DNA of 64,000 nucleotides from contig CP003096.1 of NCBI GenBank assembly GCA_000233775.1, positions 1,328,501 to 1,392,500 of the forward strand, in the 5' to 3' direction. Under the pieces are notes generated by a model, which ran no database searches, was not told the origin of the DNA, and saw nothing but the letters and a program-made list of their open reading frames with translations. The first letter of the stretch is position 1. Each line of letters begins with the position of its first letter. Of the stretch, positions 1 to 9,929 are shown piece after piece. The translations under genes and the position numbers were made by a program. The DNA is from Thermovirga lienii DSM 17291 (GTDB lineage Bacteria > Synergistota > Synergistia > Synergistales > Thermovirgaceae).

Positions 1-787
1 CAATCTCTTTGGCCTTCTCCTTACCAGGCGGACAACCACCAAAGGCATAAGCTTGGGGGATTACCTCACCTAACATCCGGTCAGCAGCCAGGGCATCCAT
101 CATGTAACGCAACACAGGGTCATTAATACTATAACCAACAAAACAAACAATATAATTTCGGAATAATTCACTAACGAACCGAGCTGCCCAGCGTTCTGTG
201 AGGTATGCTAGACCAAAATCACCGCTGGTCAGCACCAACTGATTCAAGGCAACTTCATCATCCTTGTCCATTGGCAACCGTCCATGCAAATATACAAGTC
301 CATTCCATCGGCTTTTTTTTGGGATTGGCAGCATAGGCGCAACAAAGGAGTTGAATGAATGCTTATTCTTTCTGCGTAGAGCAATATGTTCAAAGATAAG
401 ATCAAAATTTGTGGTTACTAGACGTAGGTTCCCTTCACGATCTTTAGCTAGTTGCAACAAGGCTTCGTGGGTATGGGTCGCACCTTTACGGCGCAGTTTC
501 GGTTCCAAAATCTTAGGCAGTACCCGTCGCATTGCCTGGCGCTGGCCTGGCAACCGTCGCTCCAGTAGATCTAACGTGACATCATATTGTCCGCGCTGAT
601 AAACCTTATCTTCTGGAGGTGTTAGAGTTGTTCCGATGAGTTTATAAATCTCATCCACCAATTCTTTAAACCCGGGTAACCCCGCTGGATAAGAGATCCC
701 AGCACCACAAAAGAAAACGACACGTCCTTCCTCGTGTGCATCCAACAATGTTTCTGGTATATCCGGACCGTTAGATATAAACTGTAT
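1..787 (-). CDS. SIR2-domain protein, C-terminus outside window, apparent ATA start
   Basis: The minus-strand frame is open from 787 to the window edge (262 codons) with no stop. It reads as a SIR2-like NAD-binding domain: the N-terminus has VVFFCGAGIS (about residues 23-32), followed by VTTNFD, a YLHG histidine motif, SGDFG and FVGYSINDP. SIR2 domains of this kind in bacterial defence genes (for example ThsA, Dsr) degrade NAD+ on infection; that role here is inferred from its place beside a restriction locus. No ATG, GTG or TTG lies at the expected start. A strong GGAGGAG (794-800) sits six bases before ATA (785-787), and the frame is closed by TAG just upstream. Either AUA is used as a rare initiator or an ancestral ATG has been lost. 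The C-terminal partner domain cannot be seen. The domain call is firm; start and activity are uncertain. Confidence 0.8.
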   Translation of the reverse strand, partial: MQFISNGPDIPETLLDAHEEGRVVFFCGAGISYPAGLPGFKELVDEIYKLIGTTLTPPEDKVYQRGQYDVTLDLLERRLPGQRQAMRRVLPKILEPKLRRKGATHTHEALLQLAKDREGNLRLVTTNFDLIFEHIALRRKNKHSFNSFVAPMLPIPKKSRWNGLVYLHGRLPMDKDDEVALNQLVLTSGDFGLAYLTERWAARFVSELFRNYIVCFVGYSINDPVLRYMMDALAADRMLGEVIPQAYAFGGCPPGKEKAKEI

Positions 788-1013
788 TTTCTACTCCTCC
801 TTAAAAAATATTATCGTTGCCTCAACGCCGGATTGGTTAAGGACATTAATCTACTCAGCAGTATTTCACCCAAAAAACTGCATGGACATCATTGGTTTCC
901 ATATCCTTTCTCCCCAAATTTCACACCAAAACATCCTTTTAAAATTTCTTACTTCAAGAGATTAAGTCCTTCGCCTATATCCGACTTGACAACCTTGAAA
1001 GCAATAATCTAAC

Positions 1014-4000
1014 TCATGAGCTCTTATCACTGTGCATTTGGGCCTTAGGATTTGTCGTGCGTGGTGATTTATGCGATAGCACATCCGCAAACTTGTTCGC
1101 AACAATATATTTCGCATGGTTTTCATGAATTTGGGCAATTGCATTAAAATGTTTCTCTCCACAGTTTATCTTGGCTCTTTCTGTATTCCGCAGATCACTT
1201 TTATAAGCGGAACCCTTAGTTTCCACCACAAAATAGAGCTTCTCGCCCTCTTCTGTGTCTACCAACACTGCCCAATCAGGAGTATAGCTCCCTAATGGCG
1301 TCGGTACCTTGAACCAACCTGGCAGCTTGGCATAGAGTTTTACCGCCTCATGCCTTTCCATGTCTTCCGCAAACCGACGCTCGACATCAGATTCGCATAT
1401 CACATGCTCATATAGTGATTTCTTAGTATTCTCAAGCATGTTCTTCAGATAACCAGAAAGTTCTTCCTGTTCAAATAGTTCTTGGGCATAATATTTGCCC
1501 AATCGCTGGTATTTGATTCCATCCACCAACGCCAGTTGTTTAGTTTTATTGATGGCATCGGCCACTATGTCTATAAATGCTTGGGGGTTTCGTCTAAAAT
1601 CATCCAGCCGTCCGCTCTCCATGACAATCTTTAACAAAGAGCGGCGGGTAAGTTGAGTGCGATCTTGAAGCACAGTTAGCAAGTCTGGAAGCTCAATATC
1701 CTGCTCATTCATAGTGGCAGAATCCGCACCTTCTTTTTCTTTTCCTTCAACTCCAGCCTTGCCAATGGCAATGTCAGCCTTACGCCATTCAAGGCGAGTT
1801 TCTCTGATTTGCGGAGCCTCCCGAACAGCTTTAACACAATCAGCAATCAATTTGTCATTGTCAAACCACACGCGATAGGTAGTCTTATGTTTGATGCGCT
1901 CCCACAACGCTTTGAAATCTTCGCTCAAATACACTTCCTTACGAAGTTTGACGGTACGACGCTCGTCGGCATTTTTGATTTCCAACCTTCCTGCGGCCTT
2001 TTTAAGAATTGCTGTGATCTCCTCACGATAAGATTCCATTTCTTTGGGCAATTCCAGGGTCTCGTTTTTCAAGGCTACCCGGAGGGTATCCTGCACCCGG
2101 TCCTTATTGTCTAGATAACCCTTATCTTTGAAGAATCGCCAAAGCTCCTCGGACTGTTCTGCACCTAGCGGCTGCTCGTTATCCTGTTCGTCCACTACGT
2201 GCATAGCCGCAAACTGGTGTTTTTCAACTACACCAAAACGAATCCCAGTATCTTCTTCTATCTCTTGTTGCAAATTACGGGCAAAATCCTCATAACTTTC
2301 ATTGGCAATTACCGTCAAAGTGTTTACATCAAATCCATGCACCCTACGACCAGACTGATCAACGCATAAACGCAGGCCTCGTCCAATTGTCTGGCGACGT
2401 TCCCGCTCAGTACGGATATCCCGCAAGGTACAAATCTGGAAGACATTGGGATTGTCCCAACCCTCTCTAAGGGCAGAATGGGAAAAAACAAAACGCAGTG
2501 GCTCGTCCAAAGAAAGCAGTTTTTCCTTGTCTCGCATGATCAAATTGTATGTGTCTTCGTCCGCTTTGCTTTCGCCAGTGGTATCCTTAAAAAGCTCCAC
2601 TGTTTTCCCGCCAATCCGCTTACGGTCAATGGAAAAATAACCATTGTGAATCCTCTCAACCAGCAGGTCTATATTCTCGCCCTCAAACAGCTTTCGATAC
2701 TTAGGTTGCCTAACCGCTCGTTTGAATTCTTCCTCAAAGATCTGCGCATAATCACCCTTTATCGGGTTGCCGTCTTCATCGTATTTACGGTATTTTGCCA
2801 CTTCGTCGATGAAAAATAGAGACAACACCTTAATTCCTCGCTCACGTAGTCGTAACTCTTTATCCAGATGTTCTTTGATGGTACGGCGAATCATATGCCG
2901 GGCTAACTCATTTTTATCAACATCTCCATAAGATTGACCTGGCTGCAAGAATTCTTCCCCACCTGGGAAGCGGAGTTCCATGTACTGGTTATCCCTAGCA
3001 ACGGATATCTCGCCAATTATGTAGTTCTCATACAGATTGCGGCCCGTCGTTTGCTTCAGATCGTCCCCGTCATAGACGGTGACTTCTTTGCGTTTGACAC
3101 CAGATCGAGTCTGCACATCGAGCTCTACCACGGCAGAAATAACATTGCCCTTGTTTTGCACCTTTATCAAGCGAACGTAGGGTTTGTTGTACCCCGCCTC
3201 AACCGTGGCAGCGGCTACTTCGATCTGCTTGACCAGCTTGCGTTCATAGGCATCGACAGCATCCAGACGATAAACCATGTGATATTTGTGCACGTGGGTG
3301 GCTGAATAGCGCAAAGTACAAAGGGGATTCATCGCCTCCAACGCCTCTTTGCCCTTTCCTTTGAGACCTCCATCTACGCTTTGCGGTTCGTCAACGATCA
3401 GAATGGGGCGAGTTGCCCTAATAAGATCAATAGGTTTTTCTCCACCAGTCTTTTCACTGTCCTTATAGAGGTTGTTTACGTCCCTTTTGTTTATAGCCCC
3501 CACCGTTACTATCATGATCTTAACATTTGGACTGGTTGCAAAATTACGCACTTGTCCAAGCTTGGCCGAATCATAGATAAAGTACTCGAAAGGGACACCG
3601 GCATAAAGGCTCTTAAAGTGATCTTCGGTAATCTGTAGAGTTTTATAGACTCCTTCCTTGATGGCCACTGAAGGTACTACGATCACAAACTTGGTAAAGC
3701 CATAACGCTTGTTGAGCTCAAAGATAGTGCGCAGATAAACATAGGTTTTACCCGTGCCAGTCTCCATCTCCACAGTAAAGTCACCGGAACGAAGAGTAGA
3801 GTCAATAGGCAAGCCATTGCGTAGCTGTACCGCCTGCAGGTTTTTTAGGATCTCATCATCAAGCAAGGTCAGTCGATTGCCAATGCCAAGTGCATCACCT
3901 TGGTATTCCAGTGCCAATTGACCATCTATCGCTCCTTGAGTTACAGTAAATTCCGTACGGCAAATCTCCTGTCCGCGAAAGAGGTCACACACTGCTTCAA

Positions 4001-4046
4001 TGGCTTGAAGTTGATAGTCAAGGTTTGACTCAAAATGCAGTCTCAT
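1014..4046 (-). CDS. res: Type III restriction enzyme Res subunit (helicase-nuclease)
   Basis: A 1010-residue protein with the two parts expected of type III Res. The superfamily 2 translocase core has Walker A TGTGKT at residues 96-101, motif II DEPQ at 219-222, an SATH motif, and later a GWDNPNVF/QTIGRGLR region (motifs V and VI). The C-terminal PD-(D/E)xK nuclease shows PD at 923-924 and ExK (ETK) at 942-944, so it looks catalytically intact. Res works in complex with Mod to cut DNA between two unmethylated sites after ATP-dependent translocation. The start is supported by AGGAGG upstream of ATG. The gene begins 11 bases after the mod stop, so the two are probably co-transcribed. Length is at the upper end for the family. 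Confidence 0.93.
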   Translation of the reverse strand: MRLHFESNLDYQLQAIEAVCDLFRGQEICRTEFTVTQGAIDGQLALEYQGDALGIGNRLTLLDDEILKNLQAVQLRNGLPIDSTLRSGDFTVEMETGTGKTYVYLRTIFELNKRYGFTKFVIVVPSVAIKEGVYKTLQITEDHFKSLYAGVPFEYFIYDSAKLGQVRNFATSPNVKIMIVTVGAINKRDVNNLYKDSEKTGGEKPIDLIRATRPILIVDEPQSVDGGLKGKGKEALEAMNPLCTLRYSATHVHKYHMVYRLDAVDAYERKLVKQIEVAAATVEAGYNKPYVRLIKVQNKGNVISAVVELDVQTRSGVKRKEVTVYDGDDLKQTTGRNLYENYIIGEISVARDNQYMELRFPGGEEFLQPGQSYGDVDKNELARHMIRRTIKEHLDKELRLRERGIKVLSLFFIDEVAKYRKYDEDGNPIKGDYAQIFEEEFKRAVRQPKYRKLFEGENIDLLVERIHNGYFSIDRKRIGGKTVELFKDTTGESKADEDTYNLIMRDKEKLLSLDEPLRFVFSHSALREGWDNPNVFQICTLRDIRTERERRQTIGRGLRLCVDQSGRRVHGFDVNTLTVIANESYEDFARNLQQEIEEDTGIRFGVVEKHQFAAMHVVDEQDNEQPLGAEQSEELWRFFKDKGYLDNKDRVQDTLRVALKNETLELPKEMESYREEITAILKKAAGRLEIKNADERRTVKLRKEVYLSEDFKALWERIKHKTTYRVWFDNDKLIADCVKAVREAPQIRETRLEWRKADIAIGKAGVEGKEKEGADSATMNEQDIELPDLLTVLQDRTQLTRRSLLKIVMESGRLDDFRRNPQAFIDIVADAINKTKQLALVDGIKYQRLGKYYAQELFEQEELSGYLKNMLENTKKSLYEHVICESDVERRFAEDMERHEAVKLYAKLPGWFKVPTPLGSYTPDWAVLVDTEEGEKLYFVVETKGSAYKSDLRNTERAKINCGEKHFNAIAQIHENHAKYIVANKFADVLSHKSPRTTNPKAQMHSDKSS

Positions 4047-4057
4047 ACCGGTCCCTC

Positions 4058-5962
4058 CTAGAGGCTTCGCACATTAGGGATGCCGCCTTGCTCTAGAATA
4101 GAGGCAAGGTTGGACTTTGCAACATCGTTCTCAAAGGCATTATCGAGAAAAACACAGGTAGTATCCCCAGCTGGCGCAAGTTCCTTGTGCCATTCCACTA
4201 TACCTTGGCCCAAAGCCTCGGTTTGCTCAGTGGTGATTGTGTTATCCAGGCAGGCCATGAGCACGCCGCCTCCAATGGAATAAACGGTTTTACCGGCAAT
4301 TTGCCTTTGCTCAATGGGCACACATAAATCCAGCCCCAACTTCAGCAACAATTCGTAAAGCAGATCTGCCTCAGTGCGACCTTCTTCTATATGTTCTACA
4401 CTGTCCAACAGACTCGCTTCCAGGTCCTCAGGTCTGGGGTTCCAGGCCTTGATATTGGAACTGTCAAGTTTGAAGACGCGAAAGCCGGTATCTCCATTCC
4501 AATCAGGATATTCTTCTTTAATCTTTTTTGCGGCGCGGCGGAGGCGCTCCTTGGTGAGTTCCGCAATGGTGCGGGGTTTCCCCAGCTTGTCACAATATTC
4601 TGCAGCAACTTTTTGTTCTTTCTTTTCCGGATCAAGTGGCTCAGGAAGCTGAACCAGGATGTAGCGACGGTTGCCTCCGTCGGCTGCGTTCTGAGCCATG
4701 ACAACATGACCGGTTGTGCCGGAACCAGCAAAGAAATCCACAACTATGTCTTTGTCCGTTGATAGCTGCTCAACAATGAATTTGATAAGACTCAATGGTT
4801 TCGGAAAATCAAACACCTTTTGTTGATCAAACATTGCCATAAGCTGCTTTGTGGAATTTTCGGTTGAATGCCACCCAAGTGCAGTAATGGCAGCCTTTGT
4901 TTCATTTGTATACGAATCGAAAAATTTCTTCTGCCGTGGCACCCCATCCTTAGATTTCGGGAATAACACGAGCCCATCATCAATCATCTTCTTTACAGTC
5001 GATTCTGAAAACGCCCAATTGCCATAAAACTTGTTACCAGTTTTAGGATCCGTTATGGTGAAGTAGTTATCCTGACTACCAGTTGCTTTCATACTCTCTG
5101 AACGCCACAGGCCGCGCGGATCATTGTCTGGGTTAGCAAAATCAGATTCATCTCGATCTAATCCCCTAAACCTGACATTGTCCGCTATACGCGCATAACA
5201 GATAATATACTCGTGTGTATGCATCAATAGATTCTTTGGTGGCACACCGCGCGCCGCCCGCTTGGTTTCCCACGTGAACTGTGCAACAAACTGTTCCTCC
5301 CCGAATACTTCGTCACAAACTTTCCGCAGGTTGCTTGCTTCACTATCGTCTGCTGATATGCATATCACACCATCATCTCGTAACAAATTACGTGCCAATT
5401 TCAACCTTGGGTACATCATATTCAACCAATCTGTATGAAACCGCCCACTTGTCTCGGTATTTGTGGTCAATGGCGAGCCTTCCTCGTCCACCTGTCCAGT
5501 AAGCCGCTTGTAGTTTTTAATATTGTCTCGGAAGTCATCCTTGTAAACGAAATCCTTGCCTGTGTTGTAAGGGGGATCAATGTAAATGAGCTTCACCTTG
5601 CCTGCGTAGCTCTTTTGCAGTAATTTGAGAACCTCAAGGTTGTCTCCTTCAATAAAAATATTTTGGGTGGTATCCCAATTTTCGCTATCCTCTGGTGCTG
5701 GTCGTAGGGTTCCTGTGCTGGGAGTCAACGCAAGCTGGCGGGCGCGACGCTTGCCAAACCAGTTAAGGCCGTATTTTTCATCACAATCAGTGACAGTCTT
5801 ATCTCCTACCAATTGTTTAAGCACATCTACGTTGACTGAAATTCCTTCTGGACCTTCAGTGATCAGTTCTGGGAACAGAGTTTTCAGTTTTTCAATATTC
5901 TCAGCAATCAGGTCAGCTGACTTAGCTTCCGGGCTATCCGGTGTAATTTTCTTCAAACTCAT
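4058..5962 (-). CDS. mod: Type III restriction-modification methyltransferase Mod
   Basis: A 634-residue beta-class amino-methyltransferase: the catalytic DPPY motif (129-132, in YIDPPYNTG) precedes the AdoMet-binding FAGSG motif (411-415), with the long target-recognition region between them, as in type III Mod and other beta-class enzymes. It should methylate adenine in a short asymmetric site and supply specificity to Res; the site cannot be read from the sequence. Its ATG overlaps the TAA of the upstream DUF4391 gene by one base (TAATG), so translation is likely coupled. No phase-variable simple repeat was seen in the frame. Followed directly by res. Confidence 0.94.
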   Translation of the reverse strand: MSLKKITPDSPEAKSADLIAENIEKLKTLFPELITEGPEGISVNVDVLKQLVGDKTVTDCDEKYGLNWFGKRRARQLALTPSTGTLRPAPEDSENWDTTQNIFIEGDNLEVLKLLQKSYAGKVKLIYIDPPYNTGKDFVYKDDFRDNIKNYKRLTGQVDEEGSPLTTNTETSGRFHTDWLNMMYPRLKLARNLLRDDGVICISADDSEASNLRKVCDEVFGEEQFVAQFTWETKRAARGVPPKNLLMHTHEYIICYARIADNVRFRGLDRDESDFANPDNDPRGLWRSESMKATGSQDNYFTITDPKTGNKFYGNWAFSESTVKKMIDDGLVLFPKSKDGVPRQKKFFDSYTNETKAAITALGWHSTENSTKQLMAMFDQQKVFDFPKPLSLIKFIVEQLSTDKDIVVDFFAGSGTTGHVVMAQNAADGGNRRYILVQLPEPLDPEKKEQKVAAEYCDKLGKPRTIAELTKERLRRAAKKIKEEYPDWNGDTGFRVFKLDSSNIKAWNPRPEDLEASLLDSVEHIEEGRTEADLLYELLLKLGLDLCVPIEQRQIAGKTVYSIGGGVLMACLDNTITTEQTEALGQGIVEWHKELAPAGDTTCVFLDNAFENDVAKSNLASILEQGGIPNVRSL

Positions 5963-6735
5963 TAATGGACTCCTCCCCTTAAACTATTTAACAGGGCTTT
6001 TCGTTCGGCCTCAAGCCGTTTTATTTGCAAATTCAACTCCACCTGCCGGGCAATTTGGCGCTCTTTGGTTGCCTGTTTGCGCAACCGGGCGATTTCATTG
6101 GCCAGTTCGCGTACCTCATGCAACTGTTGTCGTTGTTGCGGTAGTTGATCAATATCTCGAAACAAACAGTAACGGCCGGTTTCGCGCCATGCATCCAACG
6201 CCACTAAACAGGCGAGCCAGCCTTGATATAGAGCCAGCAGACTTGCCTTAGGTTGACGATCCAGCGCTAGGTCTCCCCAGAATGCTTCTGGAACATTCTC
6301 AGTAATAACCGAGCTGTGCGGATAATTGTCTTCCAGCACCATTTTGTCTTTTTCGTTCTGTGACCACCGCTTATGTGCAACAGATAAAAAGGTTTCCTCT
6401 CCTTCGACAATCAGCAACACCGGGTATGGAATAGCGCGGTGCAACAACTCCGTCACTCGCGTCAAACCCGCTCCTTTGCTTGCCAAATCGCGAGTTCGCA
6501 ATTGCAAAATAGCAATTTCCAAATACTCCCTTTGGTCATCAACATAGCTAGGCACACCGATATTGCTAGGCTTGAGACTGACCAGCCAGATTAGAGAATC
6601 GATGCCGTCCTTGACCAGACGCCGGTCAGAAGCTGTTGCAGCAGCTTGATCGGAAAGTACGTCCTTAGGCACGCGCTGATCTATCCTAGTGTTTACGGGA
6701 AGTCCCAAACAATCGATAATACGCTCGCAGATCAT
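5962..6735 (-). CDS. DUF4391 domain protein of the restriction locus
   Basis: A 257-residue soluble protein that I recognise as the DUF4391 type. These proteins are commonly encoded between a HepA/SNF2-like helicase and a type III Mod, which is exactly the position here. It overlaps the helicase stop by four bases (ATGA) and the mod start by one base. The C-terminal third (about residues 205-250) is rich in Arg, Lys, Glu and Gln with heptad-like leucines and is probably a coiled coil, suggesting a scaffold or interaction role. No catalytic motif is evident and the biochemical function is unknown. The tight packing argues that it belongs to the same functional complex as the helicase, Mod and Res. 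Confidence 0.75.
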   Translation of the reverse strand: MICERIIDCLGLPVNTRIDQRVPKDVLSDQAAATASDRRLVKDGIDSLIWLVSLKPSNIGVPSYVDDQREYLEIAILQLRTRDLASKGAGLTRVTELLHRAIPYPVLLIVEGEETFLSVAHKRWSQNEKDKMVLEDNYPHSSVITENVPEAFWGDLALDRQPKASLLALYQGWLACLVALDAWRETGRYCLFRDIDQLPQQRQQLHEVRELANEIARLRKQATKERQIARQVELNLQIKRLEAERKALLNSLRGGVH

Positions 6736-9700
6736 CCTTCGTCCTCCGGAAGTATAACTAACCAGGCAACAACTTCAATGTCATCCTGACCAGCAAACTC
6801 ACCTTTTTGTGCGTACGTACCACCCGGCTTGAATAGGCTTTCAATAGCCCGCTCTTGGCTTTTTCCAGCAATGGAAGTAACAGCCTCGGCCAGAAGTTTT
6901 TGCGCTTTTCGCATGTCGGCACCGTTTTTAGTCTGGCGCATCCAGCGGTCAATAGTTTTTTGGTCCGGCAAATCCTTGCCTATGCAGGTATGCTTTAAGA
7001 CATCGAGAATCTGTTTGGCCTGTGTGTATGGCAAGTGCACAACGCCATCCATGGAAACATGTACAAGAGCATAAGGCGCCAGCGGATAGTTGGGTTCAAA
7101 AGCACGGCCGGCCGCGTCGCCAACAACCTGAAGGCAAAAGACAATTCCCGGCGGGACATCTAAATCTGCAGTGGTTGTAACAGCAAAGGCACCGAGTGGT
7201 ATATCATCCAGGATATCTGGATGTTCTTTTAGGTATTCCGCCAACTCCATGCGATAGTCAGATAAGGTGAGGTCAGTGATGGATATACCGGAGGATAGGT
7301 CTTCAAGATCGATCACTGTCTCCTGCAATTTAAGGAGCTGTCTGCGGCGATATTCAAGGTCGTTCATAGGATCGCCGGCCTCCACCTCAATAAGGTTTTC
7401 CTCACCAGTGGCAGAGACATCAAGCAGTACCATACGACCACTTACACGGGCCTCCAGGTTTATGTATTCGTCCAGTTCCATGTTAGGCCAGAAATTGACC
7501 AGTTGGATTTGGGTGTTGGGTGAACCAATTCGATCAATGCGCCCAAAGCGCTGAATAATTCTAACCGGGTTCCAATGGATATCGTAATTGATTAGCCAGT
7601 CACAGTCTTGAAGGTTCTGTCCCTCGGAGATGCAGTCAGTGGCAATGAGCAGGTCTATTTCACCTTGGCTTGCAAACTCTATCGGCCGCTCCTTAGCACG
7701 TGGTGCAAATGCCGTCAGCACACTAATCATGTCCTTACGCAAATTTGGAAGTGTAGTCTTAATACCGCTGGAACCTGTAACCAGAGCACTATTCAAGCCA
7801 AACTCAGTTTGCGCCCAGTGCGCTAGATGCTGATACAGATAGTTGGCTGTATCAGCGAAAGCAGAAAAAATTAACACTTTGCGGTTACCAGGGTTGATCG
7901 GGTTTTCAATTTTTTGCCGAATAACCTCTTTTAGCGCACAGAGCTTGGCATCTAGCTCCGGCGTCACCGCATGCGCCGCCGCCAGTAAAGTCTTGAGTCG
8001 ATTTCGGTCCTCTAAGAGATCTTGCTTCCACCTGATGAGGTCTACATCGGACAACAACACTTTGACCTTTCTCCCAGCCAACAGGCTCTCAAAGGTGGGA
8101 TCGTCAATATCAATATCATTAATATCCAGTTCTTCAATTTCTCGGGTATCCAAATTATCGATTTTCTCCAGCAATGCCTCAATGTCGGCAATTTGCCGTG
8201 CAACAGTAAGGGCAAAGGCGTGAACTGAGCTTTCCATGCGTTTAAGCAAATTGACTCGCATTAATTGAATTAAGCTTTCTTCTCTGTCTACTTGACGGAA
8301 AATGGACTCTCCACCACGCACCTTCGTGCTATATTTCGCATCATACTCTTCGCGCTTGCTCTCAAGCAAATATCGTAATGGTGCGTAAGCAGCTAAGTTG
8401 AGTTTACGGATTTCTCTATTTACCTGTTCGATCGATGGGAAGACACCTTGGGTATCCACGTCTGTCTTAACGTTTATTGGTTTTAGTCGTTCTGGGAATT
8501 TTCCCGTCTCAGCAATCCCATAATATTTTTCGATGTGTTTACGTGAGCGAGCGATGGTGAGTAGGTCTAGTAATTTGAAGTAATCAAAACCTAACATCTC
8601 TATTAGCCGTCCGGGGGTGCGCTCGCCTTCTGGCAAACCCATCCAGCGGTTGAACTGCTTCTGAGCATTACGCGTAGTAACCTCAATGCTCTTGATACCG
8701 TAATCCCACAAGGCATCATCCTTTCCTTCAGTAATGAAGGCAATTTGGTTTTTAAGGTCCGCCAAACGATTATTAACCGGGGTAGCAGAAAGCATCAGAA
8801 CCCTAGTCTTCACCCCTTCACGAATAATACGTCGCATAAGGCGATCATAGCGGCTTTCACGATCTTTGTAGGTAACCTTGTTGCGGAAATTATGCGACTC
8901 ATCAATAACCACCAGGTCATAGTTGCCCCAGTTGACGTGTTCTAGATCAACATCACCTGACATGCCACGATCACGAGACAGGTCTGTATGGTTAAGCACA
9001 TCGTAATTGAACCGATCAGCCACTAGTGGGTTGCGCTTGTCGTTGGCACGATATAATGTCCAGTTCTCTCTAAGACGTTTGGGCGTCAAAACAAGCACCC
9101 GGTCATTACGCAGTTCGTAATATTTGATAATCGCCAAGGCCTCAAAGGTTTTGCCCAATCCTACGCTGTCAGCAATAATACATCCACCGTAACGATTAAG
9201 TTTATCTATAGCTCCTACTACGGCATCCTTCTGGAACTTGTAGAGTTTCCTCCATACAGTGGTTTGATGGATACCTGTAGCGGATTTGACAACGCTCTCT
9301 TCGTCCATAATGTCGCCACGGTCCTGAAAGAGTCGTTTTAATATCAAAGCAAAAATAGTACCTGCCGAATTCAACTGGCACAGTTTTTCCAACTTTTGAA
9401 TGAGGTTTACCTTTTCAATCGGCGAATTTGGTAGTAATGACCATTGGTTGTCAAACCATTGCAATAAGGGCTTAATTTCTTCCGGAGAACTGGTTACTTG
9501 AATAATCCCTAAAGTATTTGCAGGGGTAATGCCCAAACCACACGTCGTCAGTTCTAACGATCCAATAGCACCAAATAACGGATTCTCCCGGTTTTCTGAA
9601 AGGATAATCACCCCTTGTTGAATTGAGCTGTTCGACTCCCTAACATCTGCCACGCGCTTGAGCTTATCAAGTATACGTCTAGCTATCCAATGACTTTGCA

Positions 9701-9929
9701 ACATATTTCTGAAACGCCGATCTGATTCATTACCCTGGATCATGGGCAGGGTTATATTTGTTGGAACAATTAGCCGCAATTGTTGAAGTTTATTTAGGGA
9801 AGACAGAAAACGCTCCAAACCGAACACACTTACATCAGAAGCTGCTACTGAAGCTTGTTTCGCTGCAGGCGACTCTTCATTAAAAGCACTGAAGAACCGA
9901 TGCCCTTCTCCGGCGCTAATTAATTCCAT
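6732..9929 (-). CDS. SNF2/HepA-family helicase with PLD-like N-terminal region
   Basis: A 1065-residue protein. The N-terminal 200 residues resemble a phospholipase-D-like domain (GSLELTTCGLGI near residue 123) but no HxK catalytic pair is visible, so it may be inactive. The SF2 helicase core follows: SVGLGKT (about 255-261), DESH (343-346), MLSATPVNNR (about 379), and C-terminal ATDCISEGQNL and QRFGRIDRIGS motifs, close to the RapA/HepA group. It probably translocates on DNA for the associated restriction system. I place the start at ATG 9929: GGAGG (9938-9942) lies eight bases upstream. A longer frame from GTG 9965 overlaps a truncated brxF-like gene and has no comparable ribosome site. First intact gene of the minus-strand defence operon. 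Confidence 0.88.
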   Translation of the reverse strand: MELISAGEGHRFFSAFNEESPAAKQASVAASDVSVFGLERFLSSLNKLQQLRLIVPTNITLPMIQGNESDRRFRNMLQSHWIARRILDKLKRVADVRESNSSIQQGVIILSENRENPLFGAIGSLELTTCGLGITPANTLGIIQVTSSPEEIKPLLQWFDNQWSLLPNSPIEKVNLIQKLEKLCQLNSAGTIFALILKRLFQDRGDIMDEESVVKSATGIHQTTVWRKLYKFQKDAVVGAIDKLNRYGGCIIADSVGLGKTFEALAIIKYYELRNDRVLVLTPKRLRENWTLYRANDKRNPLVADRFNYDVLNHTDLSRDRGMSGDVDLEHVNWGNYDLVVIDESHNFRNKVTYKDRESRYDRLMRRIIREGVKTRVLMLSATPVNNRLADLKNQIAFITEGKDDALWDYGIKSIEVTTRNAQKQFNRWMGLPEGERTPGRLIEMLGFDYFKLLDLLTIARSRKHIEKYYGIAETGKFPERLKPINVKTDVDTQGVFPSIEQVNREIRKLNLAAYAPLRYLLESKREEYDAKYSTKVRGGESIFRQVDREESLIQLMRVNLLKRMESSVHAFALTVARQIADIEALLEKIDNLDTREIEELDINDIDIDDPTFESLLAGRKVKVLLSDVDLIRWKQDLLEDRNRLKTLLAAAHAVTPELDAKLCALKEVIRQKIENPINPGNRKVLIFSAFADTANYLYQHLAHWAQTEFGLNSALVTGSSGIKTTLPNLRKDMISVLTAFAPRAKERPIEFASQGEIDLLIATDCISEGQNLQDCDWLINYDIHWNPVRIIQRFGRIDRIGSPNTQIQLVNFWPNMELDEYINLEARVSGRMVLLDVSATGEENLIEVEAGDPMNDLEYRRRQLLKLQETVIDLEDLSSGISITDLTLSDYRMELAEYLKEHPDILDDIPLGAFAVTTTADLDVPPGIVFCLQVVGDAAGRAFEPNYPLAPYALVHVSMDGVVHLPYTQAKQILDVLKHTCIGKDLPDQKTIDRWMRQTKNGADMRKAQKLLAEAVTSIAGKSQERAIESLFKPGGTYAQKGEFAGQDDIEVVAWLVILPEDEG

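Noticed and set aside
1014-1162. Short minus-strand frame overlapping the 3' end of res
   Set aside because: It lies inside the nuclease domain of res in another frame and has no family resemblance.
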